From positions 1,426,817 through 1,490,816 of the forward strand of contig NZ_BBRJ01000002.1 in assembly GCF_002090095.1 (NCBI RefSeq): DNA of 64,000 nt. Direction: 5' to 3'. Below are positions 17,740 through 28,462 of the stretch, one piece after another. The DNA comes from Demequina sp. NBRC 110053. Lineage in GTDB: Bacteria; Actinomycetota; Actinomycetes; Actinomycetales; Demequinaceae. The notes under the pieces are model-generated. The model did no database searches. It saw nothing but the letters and a program-made list of their open reading frames with translations, and was not told the origin of the DNA. The translations under genes were made by a program, and so were the position numbers. Numbering within the stretch: position 1 is the stretch's first letter; the number at the start of each line of letters is the position of its first letter.

Positions 17740-18567
17740 ATGTCAGGGTTGCGTGGTGCGCACCGATCGACGGCCGTGCACGCAGTAGCAGCCGTCGTCG
17801 TCACTGTCCTCGCGCTCGCGGGTTGCACGGGCGACTCGAGCCCGGACGAGAGCGAGGTGGTCGCGAGCGGCACGCCGGTGCCCGAGGTCAGCGCCCCGGA
17901 CTCATCCCGGTCCCCGGAGGTCGACGAGGCTCCCTCGGTGGCCGCTCCGACGAGCGCCATCGTCGCGACCGCGACCGACTCGAGCGTCGACGTCTACGAC
18001 GCGCCCGACGGCAACCTGGTCAGCACGGTCGCGGCGGAGGACGTCCTCACGGTGCCCGACCAGACGCCCCTGACCTTCCTGGTCCAAGACGAGGACGCCA
18101 GCGGCGAGTGGGTCCAGGTTCACCTGCCGATCCGCCCCAATGGCTCGACGGGATGGATCAGCGTCGACTCGGTGACGCTCGGCTCCACCACCATGCGCAT
18201 CGAGATTGACCTGGACGACTTCGAGCTGACGGTCCACGACGGCGAGGACGTGGTCCTCGAGTCGGCGGTCGGTGTCGGTCGCGCCGACCGCCCCACGCCC
18301 GGTGGGGTGTACTACATTCGTGAGCTCCTCCAGCCTCCGAACCCGGACGGCGTCTATGGGCCGTACGCGTACGGGCTGTCGGGGTACTCTCCCGTGCTCG
18401 ACTCCTTCGCAGGTGGCGACGCGGTGATCGGCATTCACGGCACTGATGAGCCGGATTCGATCGGCACGCTCGCGTCGAGCGGGTGCATCCGGCTGCCGAA
18501 CGATGCCATCACCGAGCTCGTGACCGAGGTGGGGCTGCCCCTGGGCACCCCGGTATACGTGTCCTAG
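17740..18567 (+). CDS. L,D-transpeptidase (YkuD) lipoprotein
   Basis: A 275-residue cell-wall enzyme. The signal helix and lipobox are VVVTVLALAGC. An acidic linker leads to an SH3-like region (about residues 75-150, ending NGSTGWISVDSVTLG). The YkuD domain starts MRIEIDLDDFELTVHDG, with the active site in GDAVIGIHGTDEPDS and LASSGCIRLPND (His and nucleophile Cys). It makes 3-3 peptidoglycan cross-links or attaches proteins at the outer membrane face. The ATG at 17740 follows GGGGAG; TAGACT at 17713-17718 is a likely -10. Confidence 0.93.
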   Translation: MSGLRGAHRSTAVHAVAAVVVTVLALAGCTGDSSPDESEVVASGTPVPEVSAPDSSRSPEVDEAPSVAAPTSAIVATATDSSVDVYDAPDGNLVSTVAAEDVLTVPDQTPLTFLVQDEDASGEWVQVHLPIRPNGSTGWISVDSVTLGSTTMRIEIDLDDFELTVHDGEDVVLESAVGVGRADRPTPGGVYYIRELLQPPNPDGVYGPYAYGLSGYSPVLDSFAGGDAVIGIHGTDEPDSIGTLASSGCIRLPNDAITELVTEVGLPLGTPVYVS

Positions 18568-18627
18568 CGCGCCGTCGAGCGTCGCGAACCCGGTGTCGGT
18601 GCCGCGCGAGCCGCGCGAGTCAGCATA

Positions 18628-18671
18628 GAAGCGCCCGCCCCGCGGCTGAGGGTTCGCGGAGCGGGCGCTTC
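18628..18671. terminator. Bidirectional hairpin terminator
   Basis: GAAGCGCCCGC (18628-18638) pairs perfectly with GCGGGCGCTTC (18661-18671), with extra CCGCG/CGCGG pairing inside. It lies between the convergent L,D-transpeptidase and the leftward 818-residue secreted protein and can serve both. Confidence 0.85.
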
Positions 18672-18690
18672 CATGGTGCGGGCGTGGGGG

Positions 18691-21147
18691 TCAGCCCGCG
18701 TATGTGGCGACTCCTCTGACGGGAACAGCTGCCGGGAGCGGCGGCGCGCCGAGCACGCCTTCGAACTCCTCGGGCGGAGAGGCGACGCACGTCGGTGTGG
18801 CCGGCGGGTAGTTCACCTCGACGGTGAACTCCGGGTTGACCTGGACCCGCACCTGGACGCCATCGCGGGTCCAGCCGAAGTCCTCCTGGGGATCGGCGAC
18901 CTCGACCCAGCCATCGACCGGGTCGTCGATCCATCCGGGCCAGTCCGTGGGCACGAAGGTGCTGGAGTCGTACGGGTCGATGTCGGCGACGCTGAGCCCG
19001 TCCGCCGGACCCACAGTCGCACCTGGCCACAGCACGCGGCCGGCACCCAGCGCATACGTTCCAGGAAGCGTGTAGTCGGGTCCGCCGTCGTTGAGGAAGG
19101 TGATCGTCGCGCGCGGCTCCTCGCCGTCCGAGACGCCGTCCAGGGGCAGGTTGTCGGGGTTGTGGATCGAGATGTCGTACTCGAGCCACGGGGAGTCGGC
19201 CACGCACAGCTCGCCGATGAAGGACCCCGCCAGCGATGGCTCCTGGGGCTCGGCGCAGCCTCCCTGGAACGCGGCGTCCTCGTCCCAGAGGCGGTCGGTC
19301 GGTTGCAGCTCCGAGGCCATGATCTCCATGGACGTGTAGCCGTCGCCGTCCTCCACGCAGATCAGCACCGGCGCGCACTCGTTGCCGTCGATCCAGCGGA
19401 TCGATCCCTCGGGCGCCGTCCCGTAGTAGGTGACCTTCATCGACTGCCCGTCGATGTACTCGCAGACCTCCTCGTGAAGGACGCCATCGCACTCCGGCGC
19501 GGTCGCGGGGTAGGCGACGTCCTCGATGGTGATGGTCGGGTTCACGCTCACCTGGATGTCGACGCCGCCGCGGGTCCACCCGAAGTTGGACAGCCCCACG
19601 TTGGTGTAGGTGCCGTCGGCGTGCGCCTGCCACCCGGGCCAGCCGATCGCGGCCCCGGACGAGTCGACCGCGGCCCCCGGCCACAGGAGCAGGCCCTCCC
19701 ACGTGTGAGTGGTCCCGGTGGCCGAGTAGCTGTAGGAGGTGCCACCGTGCTCGTAGCTCCCCTCCTGGCGAAGCTCGAGCGCGATCGCGTGGTCGCCATC
19801 GCCGTTCTTGGCGTTGAGGAAGAGGATCTCAGCGTCCTCGGGATAGGTGACCTCGCCCTGAGGGTCGTTCAGCACGATCGTGAATCCGAGGTACGGGACG
19901 CCGTCCACGCAGGTGCCGCCGAGCACCGTGGGCAGCAGGTCCCCGCATCCCTGAGGCGCGATGACCTCGAAGGTGACCTCGAGGTGGGGGAGCGGAGCGG
20001 ACTCGTCGGCCGTGAACGCTCGCAGCTCATAGACGCCTGGCACGAGCTCGTCCTCGTCGAACGTCGCGCTGTCGTGGCTCGCCACCGTGCCCAGCGTCGT
20101 GAGGAGCGCGGGCGAACCTCCTGCGCTCGGGGCGTGATGCAGTTCGAAGCGCACGGAAGGGTGCTCGGCTCCGACGCTCACGGAGTAGTCGAAGGTTCCC
20201 GCGGGGTCCTCGCACGTGCCCGACGTGTGGCTCCACTCGAAGCAGTCCCGGGGCGGGATGAAGGTGTGGTTCACGTAGATGGGGCCGTCCTCGGAGTATC
20301 CGGCCTCGCCCTCCCCGATCCAGGTGAGCTCGCCCCTCTCGAGCAGCCCGAGGTAGAGCTCTCGATCGGCGAGACTGTCGATGTCGTACAGGTCCATCTG
20401 GACCCAGTGGCACGCCGGCGTCTCCTCGCAGTCGATGAGCGTCTGGGGATAGATCGCGTACTGGCCCGGCGTCCCCCACCACTGACCCACCTCCTCGTCG
20501 AACTCCAGGTGGTATCCGTCCGCGGGGAGCAGCCAGCAGACGATCTCCTGCTGGCCCTCCCAGCAGTCCTCCGCATCGCCGGTCCACGCGGCGTGGATCT
20601 GGGGATCGAACTCGGACGCATCGATCTCCAGCGCGTCGAACTCGCCATGGTCGCCGCGTTCCGCGTACAGGTGACAGACCTGGATGCTCCCGGACTCCTG
20701 TGGCTCATCCTGTGGGTCGGTGGGCGGGGAGGTGTGCGCTGCGCGCGCCCGTGGCACCGATGTGGTCGAGTGCGTGGGCCCCTCGCCCAGCTCCTCGCCG
20801 TCGTCCGCGGACCGCTCGGCCGCGTTCGCGTCCGCGCCGGGCCCCGCTTCCGGCGGCGCGGCATCGGGCCGAGCAGGCTTCGGCTCAGGGGACATGGCAA
20901 CCGTGGAGTCGCCAACCGTGGACTCTGACCCGCCGGACGCCGACGCATCGCCCCCAGGCTCGGCGCCCGGCTGATCAGAGTCTGTCCCCCCCTGGGGTTG
21001 CGAGGACGCATCGGCCGCGAGCGTGACGTCGCCGGAGGTGCCCCCCGCACCCTCCGACGCCCCCTCGGCTGAGGCGGGCAGAGCCCACCCCCCTAGCGCG
21101 AGCGCGGCAGCGCTCGCGGCTGCGACCATGCGCGTCCTCAGCTTCAC
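18691..21147 (-). CDS. Large secreted protein with a duplicated beta-domain, no sortase signal
   Basis: An 818-residue exported protein (GTG start at 21145-21147, GGGGAGG ribosome site) with signal peptide MKLRTRMVAAASAAALALGG. Residues 30-150 are disordered, Ala/Ser/Pro/Glu-rich. Cys-containing regions follow (about 155-310 and 560-635) and an Ig-like stretch (318-398). A ~140-residue domain is present twice (413-553 and 648-787), sharing LLLWPGA/RVLWPGA, WPGWQAHADG/WPGWIDDPVDG, FGWTRGGV/FGWTRDGV, VSVNPTIT/VQVNPEFT and YPxATPxC. Similar domains occur in actinobacterial adhesin-like proteins, but there is no LPXTG motif or C-terminal membrane helix, and the frame ends 20 bp before the terminator. 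Function is unknown. Confidence 0.85.
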   Translation of the reverse strand: MKLRTRMVAAASAAALALGGWALPASAEGASEGAGGTSGDVTLAADASSQPQGGTDSDQPGAEPGGDASASGGSESTVGDSTVAMSPEPKPARPDAAPPEAGPGADANAAERSADDGEELGEGPTHSTTSVPRARAAHTSPPTDPQDEPQESGSIQVCHLYAERGDHGEFDALEIDASEFDPQIHAAWTGDAEDCWEGQQEIVCWLLPADGYHLEFDEEVGQWWGTPGQYAIYPQTLIDCEETPACHWVQMDLYDIDSLADRELYLGLLERGELTWIGEGEAGYSEDGPIYVNHTFIPPRDCFEWSHTSGTCEDPAGTFDYSVSVGAEHPSVRFELHHAPSAGGSPALLTTLGTVASHDSATFDEDELVPGVYELRAFTADESAPLPHLEVTFEVIAPQGCGDLLPTVLGGTCVDGVPYLGFTIVLNDPQGEVTYPEDAEILFLNAKNGDGDHAIALELRQEGSYEHGGTSYSYSATGTTHTWEGLLLWPGAAVDSSGAAIGWPGWQAHADGTYTNVGLSNFGWTRGGVDIQVSVNPTITIEDVAYPATAPECDGVLHEEVCEYIDGQSMKVTYYGTAPEGSIRWIDGNECAPVLICVEDGDGYTSMEIMASELQPTDRLWDEDAAFQGGCAEPQEPSLAGSFIGELCVADSPWLEYDISIHNPDNLPLDGVSDGEEPRATITFLNDGGPDYTLPGTYALGAGRVLWPGATVGPADGLSVADIDPYDSSTFVPTDWPGWIDDPVDGWVEVADPQEDFGWTRDGVQVRVQVNPEFTVEVNYPPATPTCVASPPEEFEGVLGAPPLPAAVPVRGVATYAG

Positions 21148-21214
21148 GATGTCCTCCCCAGCTCGCGGAGGGCAAGGTCGCCGCTCTGACGCCCCCTCAG
21201 CACCCCCCGCATCA

Positions 21215-21235
21215 AGAAACGCTAGTGACGTTTCT
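21215..21235. promoter_or_regulatory. Inverted repeat AGAAACG-N7-CGTTTCT
   Basis: Perfect 7-bp arms with a 7-nt spacer, about 70 bp before the GTG of the leftward secreted-protein gene. It looks like a dimeric repressor operator; the regulator is unknown. Confidence 0.5.
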
Positions 21236-21255
21236 CACACTGTCAACACGAACAT

Positions 21256-21279
21256 GTGACAGAAGTGACACATGTGACA
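21256..21279. promoter_or_regulatory. Three GTGACA direct repeats, 9-bp period (MtrA-like)
   Basis: GTGACA occurs at 21256, 21265 and 21274, exactly one every 9 bp. On the other strand this reads as tandem GTCAC(A/T)-N3. The same triplet stands at 37023-37046 before the NlpC/P60 gene. Tandem GTCACA-like hexamers at 9-bp period resemble binding sites described for the actinobacterial response regulator MtrA. Assignment to MtrA is inference. Confidence 0.6.
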
Positions 21280-21291
21280 GGGGCGCGCTCG

Positions 21292-21307
21292 TGTGACGGA
21301 AGTCACA
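21292..21307. promoter_or_regulatory. Crp/GlxR-like operator TGTGA-N6-TCACA
   Basis: TGTGA (21292-21296) and TCACA (21303-21307) with a 6-nt spacer form a perfect Crp-type palindrome, extended by outer G and C. It lies about 190 bp upstream of the hydroxyacid dehydrogenase start. GlxR (actinobacterial Crp) sites have this form; the role here is inferred. Confidence 0.6.
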
Positions 21308-21497
21308 CCCGAATCGTTATCAAGTCGCCGACACGCGCGCATGTGAGGGCGGCGTGCCGCGGCGCGGTCAGCTACCATCCGCGGACCTCGCGCACGATTC
21401 CTGAACCTCGACGGCTCCATCTGCACGACCAGTGCGCCCAGCCCGCTGCTCCCGACCGGGCGCCCGCCTGCCGGAGGTCCCGGTGGTGCGTGGAACA

Positions 21498-24400
21498 ATG
21501 ACTCACGTGACCACGACCGCTGCCGAGACCCGCGATCTCGAGGCGCTCCTCCGCCAGGCGGTCGACGGCGACGTGGACGCGAGCGCGCGCCGCCGCGCCG
21601 AGTACAGCACGGACGCCTCCAACTACCGCATCCCTCCCGCGGTCGTGGTGTTCCCTCGCGACGCCGACGACCTGCAAGCGGCTCTCGATGCGGCCCGCAC
21701 GGCGGGCGCCTCGGTCACCATGCGAGGCGGCGGGACGAGCGTCGCCGGCAACAGCATCGGCCCTGGTGTCGTGATCGACACGAGCCGGCACATGAACCGC
21801 ATCCTCGACGTCGATCCCGAACGCGGCACGGCCCGCGTGCAACCCGGCGTGGTGCTGTCCGAGCTTCAGAAGGCCGCCGCTCCCCACGGCCTGCGGTTCG
21901 GGCCCGACCCGTCGACCACCAACCGCGCGACCCTGGCCGGGATGATCGGCAACAACGCCTGCGGACCGCACGCCGTCGCCTACGGCAAGACGGCGCAGAG
22001 CACGCTCGAGCTCGACGTGGTCACCGGCGACGGCCGCCGCCTCGTCGCTGGTCCCAGAACGGCCGATGCGGTGGCTGGCCTGACCGACCTGGTGCGCCAG
22101 CACCTGGCACTGGTGCGCACCGAGTTCGGCCGGTTCGACCGGCAGGTGAGCGGCTACTCCATGGAGCACCTGCTGCCGGAGAACGGCGCCGATCTCGCAC
22201 GCTTCCTCGTGGGAACCGAGGGCACGCTCGCCACGACGCTCGAGGCGACCGTGCGATTGGTGCACATCGCGCCGCACCGCATCACCGTCGCGTTCGGGTA
22301 CGAGGACATGCCCACCGCCGCGGACGCCGTGATGCCGATCATGGCCCACGGTCCTCATGCCGTCGAGGGTCTCGACGCGCGGCTCGTCGAGCGGATCCGG
22401 CTCGCGAAGGGCGACGGCGCGATCCCGGACCTGCCGCCCGGAGCCGGCTGGCTGTTCATCGAGGTCGGCGCGGACACGGAGGACGAGGCGCGGGACATCC
22501 TCGCGCGCGTGCGCGCGGACGCGGGGACGGAGTGGGTCAGGGTCCTCGATGACCCTCGCGAGGCGGCGAGACTGTGGGCGATCCGCGCCGACGGCGCCGG
22601 TCTCGCGGGCCGCAGTGCGGACAACAAGGAGTGCTGGCCGGGGTGGGAGGACGCCGCCGTCCCGCCGGAACGGCTAGGCCAGTACCTGCGCGACTTCGAC
22701 CAGCTCATGGACCGCCACGGGGTCACGGGCCAGCCGTTCGGTCACTTCGGCGACGGATGCATCCACGTGCGCCTGGACATCCCGCTGTCAGAGTCCGGCC
22801 GTCCCCTGCGAGCCTTCATGGAGGACGCCGCGGCGCTGGTCGCGAGCCACGGCGGCTCGCTGTCAGGCGAGCACGGGGACGGCCGCGCTCGCGGCGAGCT
22901 CCTCAGGGCGATGTACTCCCCGGAGGCGATCGCGCTGTTCGGGCAGGTTAAGGCGCTCTTCGATCCCGCAGGCCTGCTCAACCCCGGCGTGGTGGTCGAC
23001 CCGGCGCCGCTCGACGCCGACCTGCGCCGTCCGGCCGCTCCGCGCGCGGGACTTTCGTCCGGGGGCTTCGCGTGGGCGCACGATCACGGGGACCTCACCG
23101 AGGCCGTCCATCGGTGCACGGGGGTGGGCAAGTGCCGTGCCGATGCGATCGGCTCCGGCAGTGGATTCATGTGCCCCTCGTACACGGCGACCAAGGACGA
23201 GAAGGACGTCACGCGCGGCCGCGCCCGCGTGCTGCAGGACGCGATCAACGGCACCCTCATCGGCGGGCTCACCGCGCCCGAGGTGCGCGAGTCGCTCGAC
23301 CTGTGCCTGAGCTGCAAGGCCTGCAGCTCTGACTGCCCGTCCGGGGTCGACATGGCCGCGTACAAGTCCGAGGTGCTCCACCGGACCTACCGCGGCAAAG
23401 TGAGGCCTCTGACTCACTATTCCATCGGATGGCTTCCGCGATGGCTGCGCGTCGTCGGCGTCGCCCCTCGCCTCGTTAATGCCGTGCTCAAGCCTGCATG
23501 GATCCAGCGGTTCGCGGTGGGCGCGGCGGGCATGGACACGCGCCGGCGCCTGCCCACGTTCGCGGCACCCTTCCACCGCAGCGCCGATGCCCGCGCGCGG
23601 CGAGCCTCGACGCTCGGCGTGGAACCGGGGTCGCCGCGCCGTTCGGCCAGCGAGGACCAGGTCGGCGGAAGCGCGGCGCGCGGCATGAGAGGCGGAGGCG
23701 ACGGCGACCTCGAGGGCCCCGCCGGCGGCCAGATCGCCGACGCCGATGCCACGGCGACGGGCGATGCCGGGCCAGCACGCGCATCGGCGGGCCGCCGGGT
23801 GGTGCTGTGGGCGGACAGCTTCAGCGACGGCCTCGACCCCGAGATCCCTGGCGCGATCCTGCGCGTGCTCGAGGCCGCCGGCCTCGAGGTGATCGTCCCC
23901 GATGCGCAGGCGTGCTGCGGCGTCACGTGGATCTCCACGGGACAGCTCGATGCGGCGCGCAAGCGCCTGGAGGACCTGCTGACGGTGCTGGGGCCATGGG
24001 CGGTCAACGGGGTGCCGATCATCGGGGTGGAGCCGTCATGCACCGCGACGCTGCGCAGCGACCTGCTCGAGCTGCTGCCAGACGATCCGCGCGCGCACGC
24101 CGTCGCGCGCGGCACGTTCACGCTCGCTGAGGTGCTCACCGGACGCGCACCCGTGGCCCCCTCCGACGCGTGGGTCGCGCCCCGCCTCGACGACGTCACG
24201 GCTGTGGTGCAACCGCACTGCCACCAGTACTCGGTGGTGGGCTTCGGCGCCGATCGCGAGTTGCTCGCGGCGCTCGGCGCAACGGTCACGGAGACCGCGG
24301 GCTGCTGCGGACTGGCAGGCAACTGGGGCACCGAGAAGGGGCACTACGACGTCTCGGTGCAGGTCGCGGAGAGCTCGCTGCTGCCCGCGCTGCGCGGGGC

Positions 24401-24521
24401 TCCGGAGGGGGCGATCTACCTCGCGGACGGCGTCAGCTGCCGAACTCAGGCCGACGACCTCGCCGGGGTGCGGGGCCGCCATCTCGCGGAGCTGCTGGCT
24501 GAGCGTCTTCCCCACGCCTGA
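21498..24521 (+). CDS. FAD-binding and (4Fe-4S) D-2-hydroxyacid dehydrogenase
   Basis: A 1007-residue fused flavoprotein and iron-sulfur protein of the D-lactate/glycolate/2-hydroxyglutarate dehydrogenase type, feeding electrons to the respiratory chain. The N-terminal FAD domain shows TMRGGGTSVAGNSIG and GMIGNNACGPHAVAYGKT, then the FAD-oxidase C-terminal domain with GHFGDGCIHVRL. The ferredoxin-like part has CTGVGKCRADAIGSG and CLSCKACSSDCPSGVDM. Two CCG modules follow (PDAQACCGVTWI and TETAGCCGLAGNWG). Residues ~705-770 form a disordered linker. ATG at 21498 is preferred over 21432. The exact substrate cannot be told. Confidence 0.92.
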   Translation: MTHVTTTAAETRDLEALLRQAVDGDVDASARRRAEYSTDASNYRIPPAVVVFPRDADDLQAALDAARTAGASVTMRGGGTSVAGNSIGPGVVIDTSRHMNRILDVDPERGTARVQPGVVLSELQKAAAPHGLRFGPDPSTTNRATLAGMIGNNACGPHAVAYGKTAQSTLELDVVTGDGRRLVAGPRTADAVAGLTDLVRQHLALVRTEFGRFDRQVSGYSMEHLLPENGADLARFLVGTEGTLATTLEATVRLVHIAPHRITVAFGYEDMPTAADAVMPIMAHGPHAVEGLDARLVERIRLAKGDGAIPDLPPGAGWLFIEVGADTEDEARDILARVRADAGTEWVRVLDDPREAARLWAIRADGAGLAGRSADNKECWPGWEDAAVPPERLGQYLRDFDQLMDRHGVTGQPFGHFGDGCIHVRLDIPLSESGRPLRAFMEDAAALVASHGGSLSGEHGDGRARGELLRAMYSPEAIALFGQVKALFDPAGLLNPGVVVDPAPLDADLRRPAAPRAGLSSGGFAWAHDHGDLTEAVHRCTGVGKCRADAIGSGSGFMCPSYTATKDEKDVTRGRARVLQDAINGTLIGGLTAPEVRESLDLCLSCKACSSDCPSGVDMAAYKSEVLHRTYRGKVRPLTHYSIGWLPRWLRVVGVAPRLVNAVLKPAWIQRFAVGAAGMDTRRRLPTFAAPFHRSADARARRASTLGVEPGSPRRSASEDQVGGSAARGMRGGGDGDLEGPAGGQIADADATATGDAGPARASAGRRVVLWADSFSDGLDPEIPGAILRVLEAAGLEVIVPDAQACCGVTWISTGQLDAARKRLEDLLTVLGPWAVNGVPIIGVEPSCTATLRSDLLELLPDDPRAHAVARGTFTLAEVLTGRAPVAPSDAWVAPRLDDVTAVVQPHCHQYSVVGFGADRELLAALGATVTETAGCCGLAGNWGTEKGHYDVSVQVAESSLLPALRGAPEGAIYLADGVSCRTQADDLAGVRGRHLAELLAERLPHA

Positions 24522-24628
24522 TCTTCCGCAGCAGCGCCTTCGGGCCCCGTGACGGGGGGACTCGCGCGGACGTGCGTGGCGTCGTGCTCCTGGTGCGCAC
24601 GCCGCCCGTGGGTGCGACAGTGGAGAGC

Positions 24629-25336
24629 ATGCAGTCGCATCGGAGGCACCTGCCGCGCGCCGCGCTGGGCGCCGTCGCCATCGCCGCCCTCCTTGGGGCA
24701 TGCTCGGCTGACGGGGAGGCCGCGCCGGCGACGCCCAGGTCGACGCCCTCGCTGCCCGAGCGCCAGGGACCGCTCGTCGAGCCCACGGCCACGGCGCCCG
24801 CGCTGGGCGCCGAGTCCGAGGGCGCCGAGTCCGAAGGCGCCGACACTCGCATCAGCGCGAGTCCCGGCGACGAGGGCCAGACCGACGCGGATGACGCGCC
24901 CGCCGATGGCGGCGACGCCGCGAGCCGTTCCCTGGCCGCCCGCGCGGAGGAGATCGCCCGCCACCTCCTCACCCTCGCGAACGAGGCCCGAGACGACGAG
25001 GGCGCAGACAGGCTCGCATGGGCGGACTGCGCGGCGGAGCAGGCGGGACACCGCGCCCAGGCCGCTCGCGCCCTCGACGAACTGGCCCACGAGCCGCTCT
25101 CCTTCGACTGCGAAGGGGAGCTGGTCGGCGAGAACCTGGTCCGCGGTGATGCGCCAGCAGCGAACCTCCACCGGCTGTGGATGGAGTCGGAGGACCATCG
25201 CGAGAACATCCTCAGCGACGACTTCACGCGCGCGGGCATCGCGTGCGTGGCACACGCGACCGGAGATCGGACCGAGCCTGCCGAAGCCGAGGACGACATC
25301 GGCGGCTGGGTGTGCTCGCAGATGTTCTACGGCTGA
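24629..25336 (+). CDS. CAP-domain lipoprotein (SCP/PR1 family), copy 1
   Basis: A 235-residue lipoprotein with lipobox AALLGACSAD, then a ~75-residue disordered linker that includes an 8-residue tandem repeat (GAESEGAESEG). A CAP domain follows: LLTLANEARDDEGADRLAW, the GENLVRG motif, and LWMESEDHRENILSDDF with the conserved HRxNIL. A closing SQMFYG ends it. CAP proteins act outside the cell; no catalytic role is proven. GGAGAG precedes the ATG. A second, degenerate CAP gene follows 50 bp on. Confidence 0.87.
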   Translation: MQSHRRHLPRAALGAVAIAALLGACSADGEAAPATPRSTPSLPERQGPLVEPTATAPALGAESEGAESEGADTRISASPGDEGQTDADDAPADGGDAASRSLAARAEEIARHLLTLANEARDDEGADRLAWADCAAEQAGHRAQAARALDELAHEPLSFDCEGELVGENLVRGDAPAANLHRLWMESEDHRENILSDDFTRAGIACVAHATGDRTEPAEAEDDIGGWVCSQMFYG

Positions 25337-25374
25337 GCCTCGGTCCAGGTGCCGACCCCCATCGAGCGGCTCGC

Positions 25375-25380
25375 TACCCT
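25375..25380 (+). promoter_or_regulatory. -10 element (TACCCT), leaderless start of second CAP gene
   Basis: TACCCT ends 6 nt before the GTG at 25387, predicting a leaderless mRNA with a GTG start. Confidence 0.45.
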
Positions 25381-25386
25381 GAACCG

Positions 25387-25920
25387 GTGACTCGGCCCCC
25401 CGACGCGACCCGCGCATCGGCCCTCCGCACGTGGTGCGCCGCGTGCTGCGTGGTCCTGGCTGCCGCATCGGCGACCGTCGCGTGCGCCGCGCGAGAGCCG
25501 GTGACGATGCCCCCACCGCACGAGTTCGAGCAGGAGCTGCTCGACCAGATCAACGCCATGCGCCTCGGGCAGGGGAGGGCGCGACTCGAACCGAACGACT
25601 GCCTCCAGGTCCACGCCCGCGAGCGAGCCGGCAGGCTGCCCGGCGCGGACGACGCGCCCACCGATGAGCTGCCCGCCGACTGCGGCGACTTCGACTACGC
25701 AGGCGAGAACGTGTCGCGCTCCGACCAGACCGCGGCCGAGGTCGTGGACACCTGGGCCGCGGATGAGCTGCAGCTCCCGAATCTTGTGGACCCGCGGTTC
25801 CTCGACGCGGGCGTGGGATGCGTGGGCGTCGCGTTCGACGACACCGACCGCGTGGCGCAGCCGGGAGAGGACGTCGCCGGGATGGCGTGCTCGGTGATCT
25901 TCCAGGGCTACGCGCAGTAG
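25387..25920 (+). CDS. Degenerate CAP-domain secreted protein, copy 2
   Basis: A 177-residue exported protein read from GTG, with signal helix TWCAACCVVLAAASATVACAA and a possible lipidated Cys. The CAP-like body contains LLDQINAMRLGQGRARLEP, FDYAGENVSRS and FLDAGVGCVGVAF. The helix that in copy 1 reads WMESEDHRENIL is here WAADELQLPNLVD, so the conserved His-Arg is lost. It looks like a diverged paralogue of the upstream gene. It ends 4 bp before the convergent rmlA stop. Confidence 0.78.
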   Translation: MTRPPDATRASALRTWCAACCVVLAAASATVACAAREPVTMPPPHEFEQELLDQINAMRLGQGRARLEPNDCLQVHARERAGRLPGADDAPTDELPADCGDFDYAGENVSRSDQTAAEVVDTWAADELQLPNLVDPRFLDAGVGCVGVAFDDTDRVAQPGEDVAGMACSVIFQGYAQ

Positions 25921-25924
25921 TCCG

Positions 25925-26794
25925 TCAGCGACCGGCCTCGAGCAGCCCGGCGAGGTAGTCGCCGTAGCCCGACTTCGCCAGGATCGCCGCGCGCTCCGCG
26001 AGCTCGTGGTCCGCGAGCCACCCGTTGCGCCACGCCACCTCCTCGGGCGAGCCGATCGAGAGGCCCTGACGGTGCTGCACCGACTGGACGAAGTTGCCAG
26101 CCTGGATGAGCGAGTCGAAGGTTCCGGTGTCGAGCCACGCGGTGCCGCGCGGGAGCACCTCGACCTGCAGCGTGCCGCGCTCCAGGTAGGTGCGGTTGAC
26201 GTCCGTGATCTCGTACTCGCCTCTGGCAGAGGGTTCGAGCGCGCGGGCGATCTCGACCACGTCCTGGTCGTAGAAGTACAGGCCGGGGATCGCATACTCC
26301 GACCGCGGGCGAGCCGGCTTCTCCTCGAGACTCAGCGCGCGGCCCTGCGAGTCGAACTCGACCACGCCGTAGGCGGTCGGATCGGCGACGCGGTACGCGA
26401 ACACCGCGGCGCCCTCGAGACCCTCGAACCTCGTGAGCTGGGTGCCCAGCCCGGGGCCATAGAAGATGTTGTCGCCCAGCACGAGCGACACCGTGTCACC
26501 TGCGACGAAGCCGGCGCCGATCACGAACGCCTGGGCGAGCCCGCGCGGCTCCGCCTGCACGGCGTACGCGACAGTGATGCCGAACTGCGAGCCGTCGCCC
26601 AGCAGGCGCTCGAAGTGCGGCGCGTCGTGCGGGGTCGTGATGACGAGCACCTCACGGATCCCGGCGAGCATGAGCGTCGACAGCGGGTAGTAGATCATCG
26701 GCTTGTCGTAGACCGGCACGAGCTGCTTCGACACCCCCTGCGTGATGGGATGCAGCCGCGTCCCCGACCCGCCCGCGAGAATGATGCCCTTCAT
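25925..26794 (-). CDS. rmlA: Glucose-1-phosphate thymidylyltransferase
   Basis: First step of dTDP-L-rhamnose synthesis: glucose-1-phosphate plus dTTP gives dTDP-glucose. The 289-residue protein has the signature [51 protein letters not shown] and [20 protein letters not shown]. It is the last gene of the leftward rmlC-rmlB-rmlA operon, 7 bp after rmlB. Confidence 0.98.
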   Translation of the reverse strand: MKGIILAGGSGTRLHPITQGVSKQLVPVYDKPMIYYPLSTLMLAGIREVLVITTPHDAPHFERLLGDGSQFGITVAYAVQAEPRGLAQAFVIGAGFVAGDTVSLVLGDNIFYGPGLGTQLTRFEGLEGAAVFAYRVADPTAYGVVEFDSQGRALSLEEKPARPRSEYAIPGLYFYDQDVVEIARALEPSARGEYEITDVNRTYLERGTLQVEVLPRGTAWLDTGTFDSLIQAGNFVQSVQHRQGLSIGSPEEVAWRNGWLADHELAERAAILAKSGYGDYLAGLLEAGR

Positions 26795-26801
26795 GTCCCC
26801 C

Positions 26802-28402
<1,601 letters not shown>

Positions 28403-28432
28403 GGGCCCTCCCCCCGTCCTCGACGCGCTCAG

Positions 28433-28453
28433 CCTAGCGAGCCGGTGGCTAGG
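28433..28453. promoter_or_regulatory. Inverted repeat CCTAGC-N9-GCTAGG in rmlC-rmlD divergent promoter
   Basis: Perfect 6-bp arms overlap the TAGGGT (28450-28455) that serves as rmlD -10 and ends 7 nt before its ATG. The symmetry may reflect back-to-back promoters (TAGGCT toward rmlC) or an operator. The whole divergent gap is only 60 bp. Confidence 0.45.
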
Positions 28454-28462
28454 GTGGCACCC

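Larger units (their letters stand above)
21148..21497. other. Regulator-rich divergent intergenic region
   Basis: This 350-bp gap separates two divergent genes and holds three distinct operator-like elements, listed separately: AGAAACG-N7-CGTTTCT (21215-21235), three GTGACA at 9-bp period (21256-21279), and TGTGA-N6-TCACA (21292-21307). The remaining ~190 bp next to the dehydrogenase start show nothing gene-like. Confidence 0.7.

Noticed and set aside
18673..20928. 751-codon plus-strand frame
   Set aside because: Antisense to the 818-residue secreted protein, which has a signal peptide, ribosome site and internal repeats.
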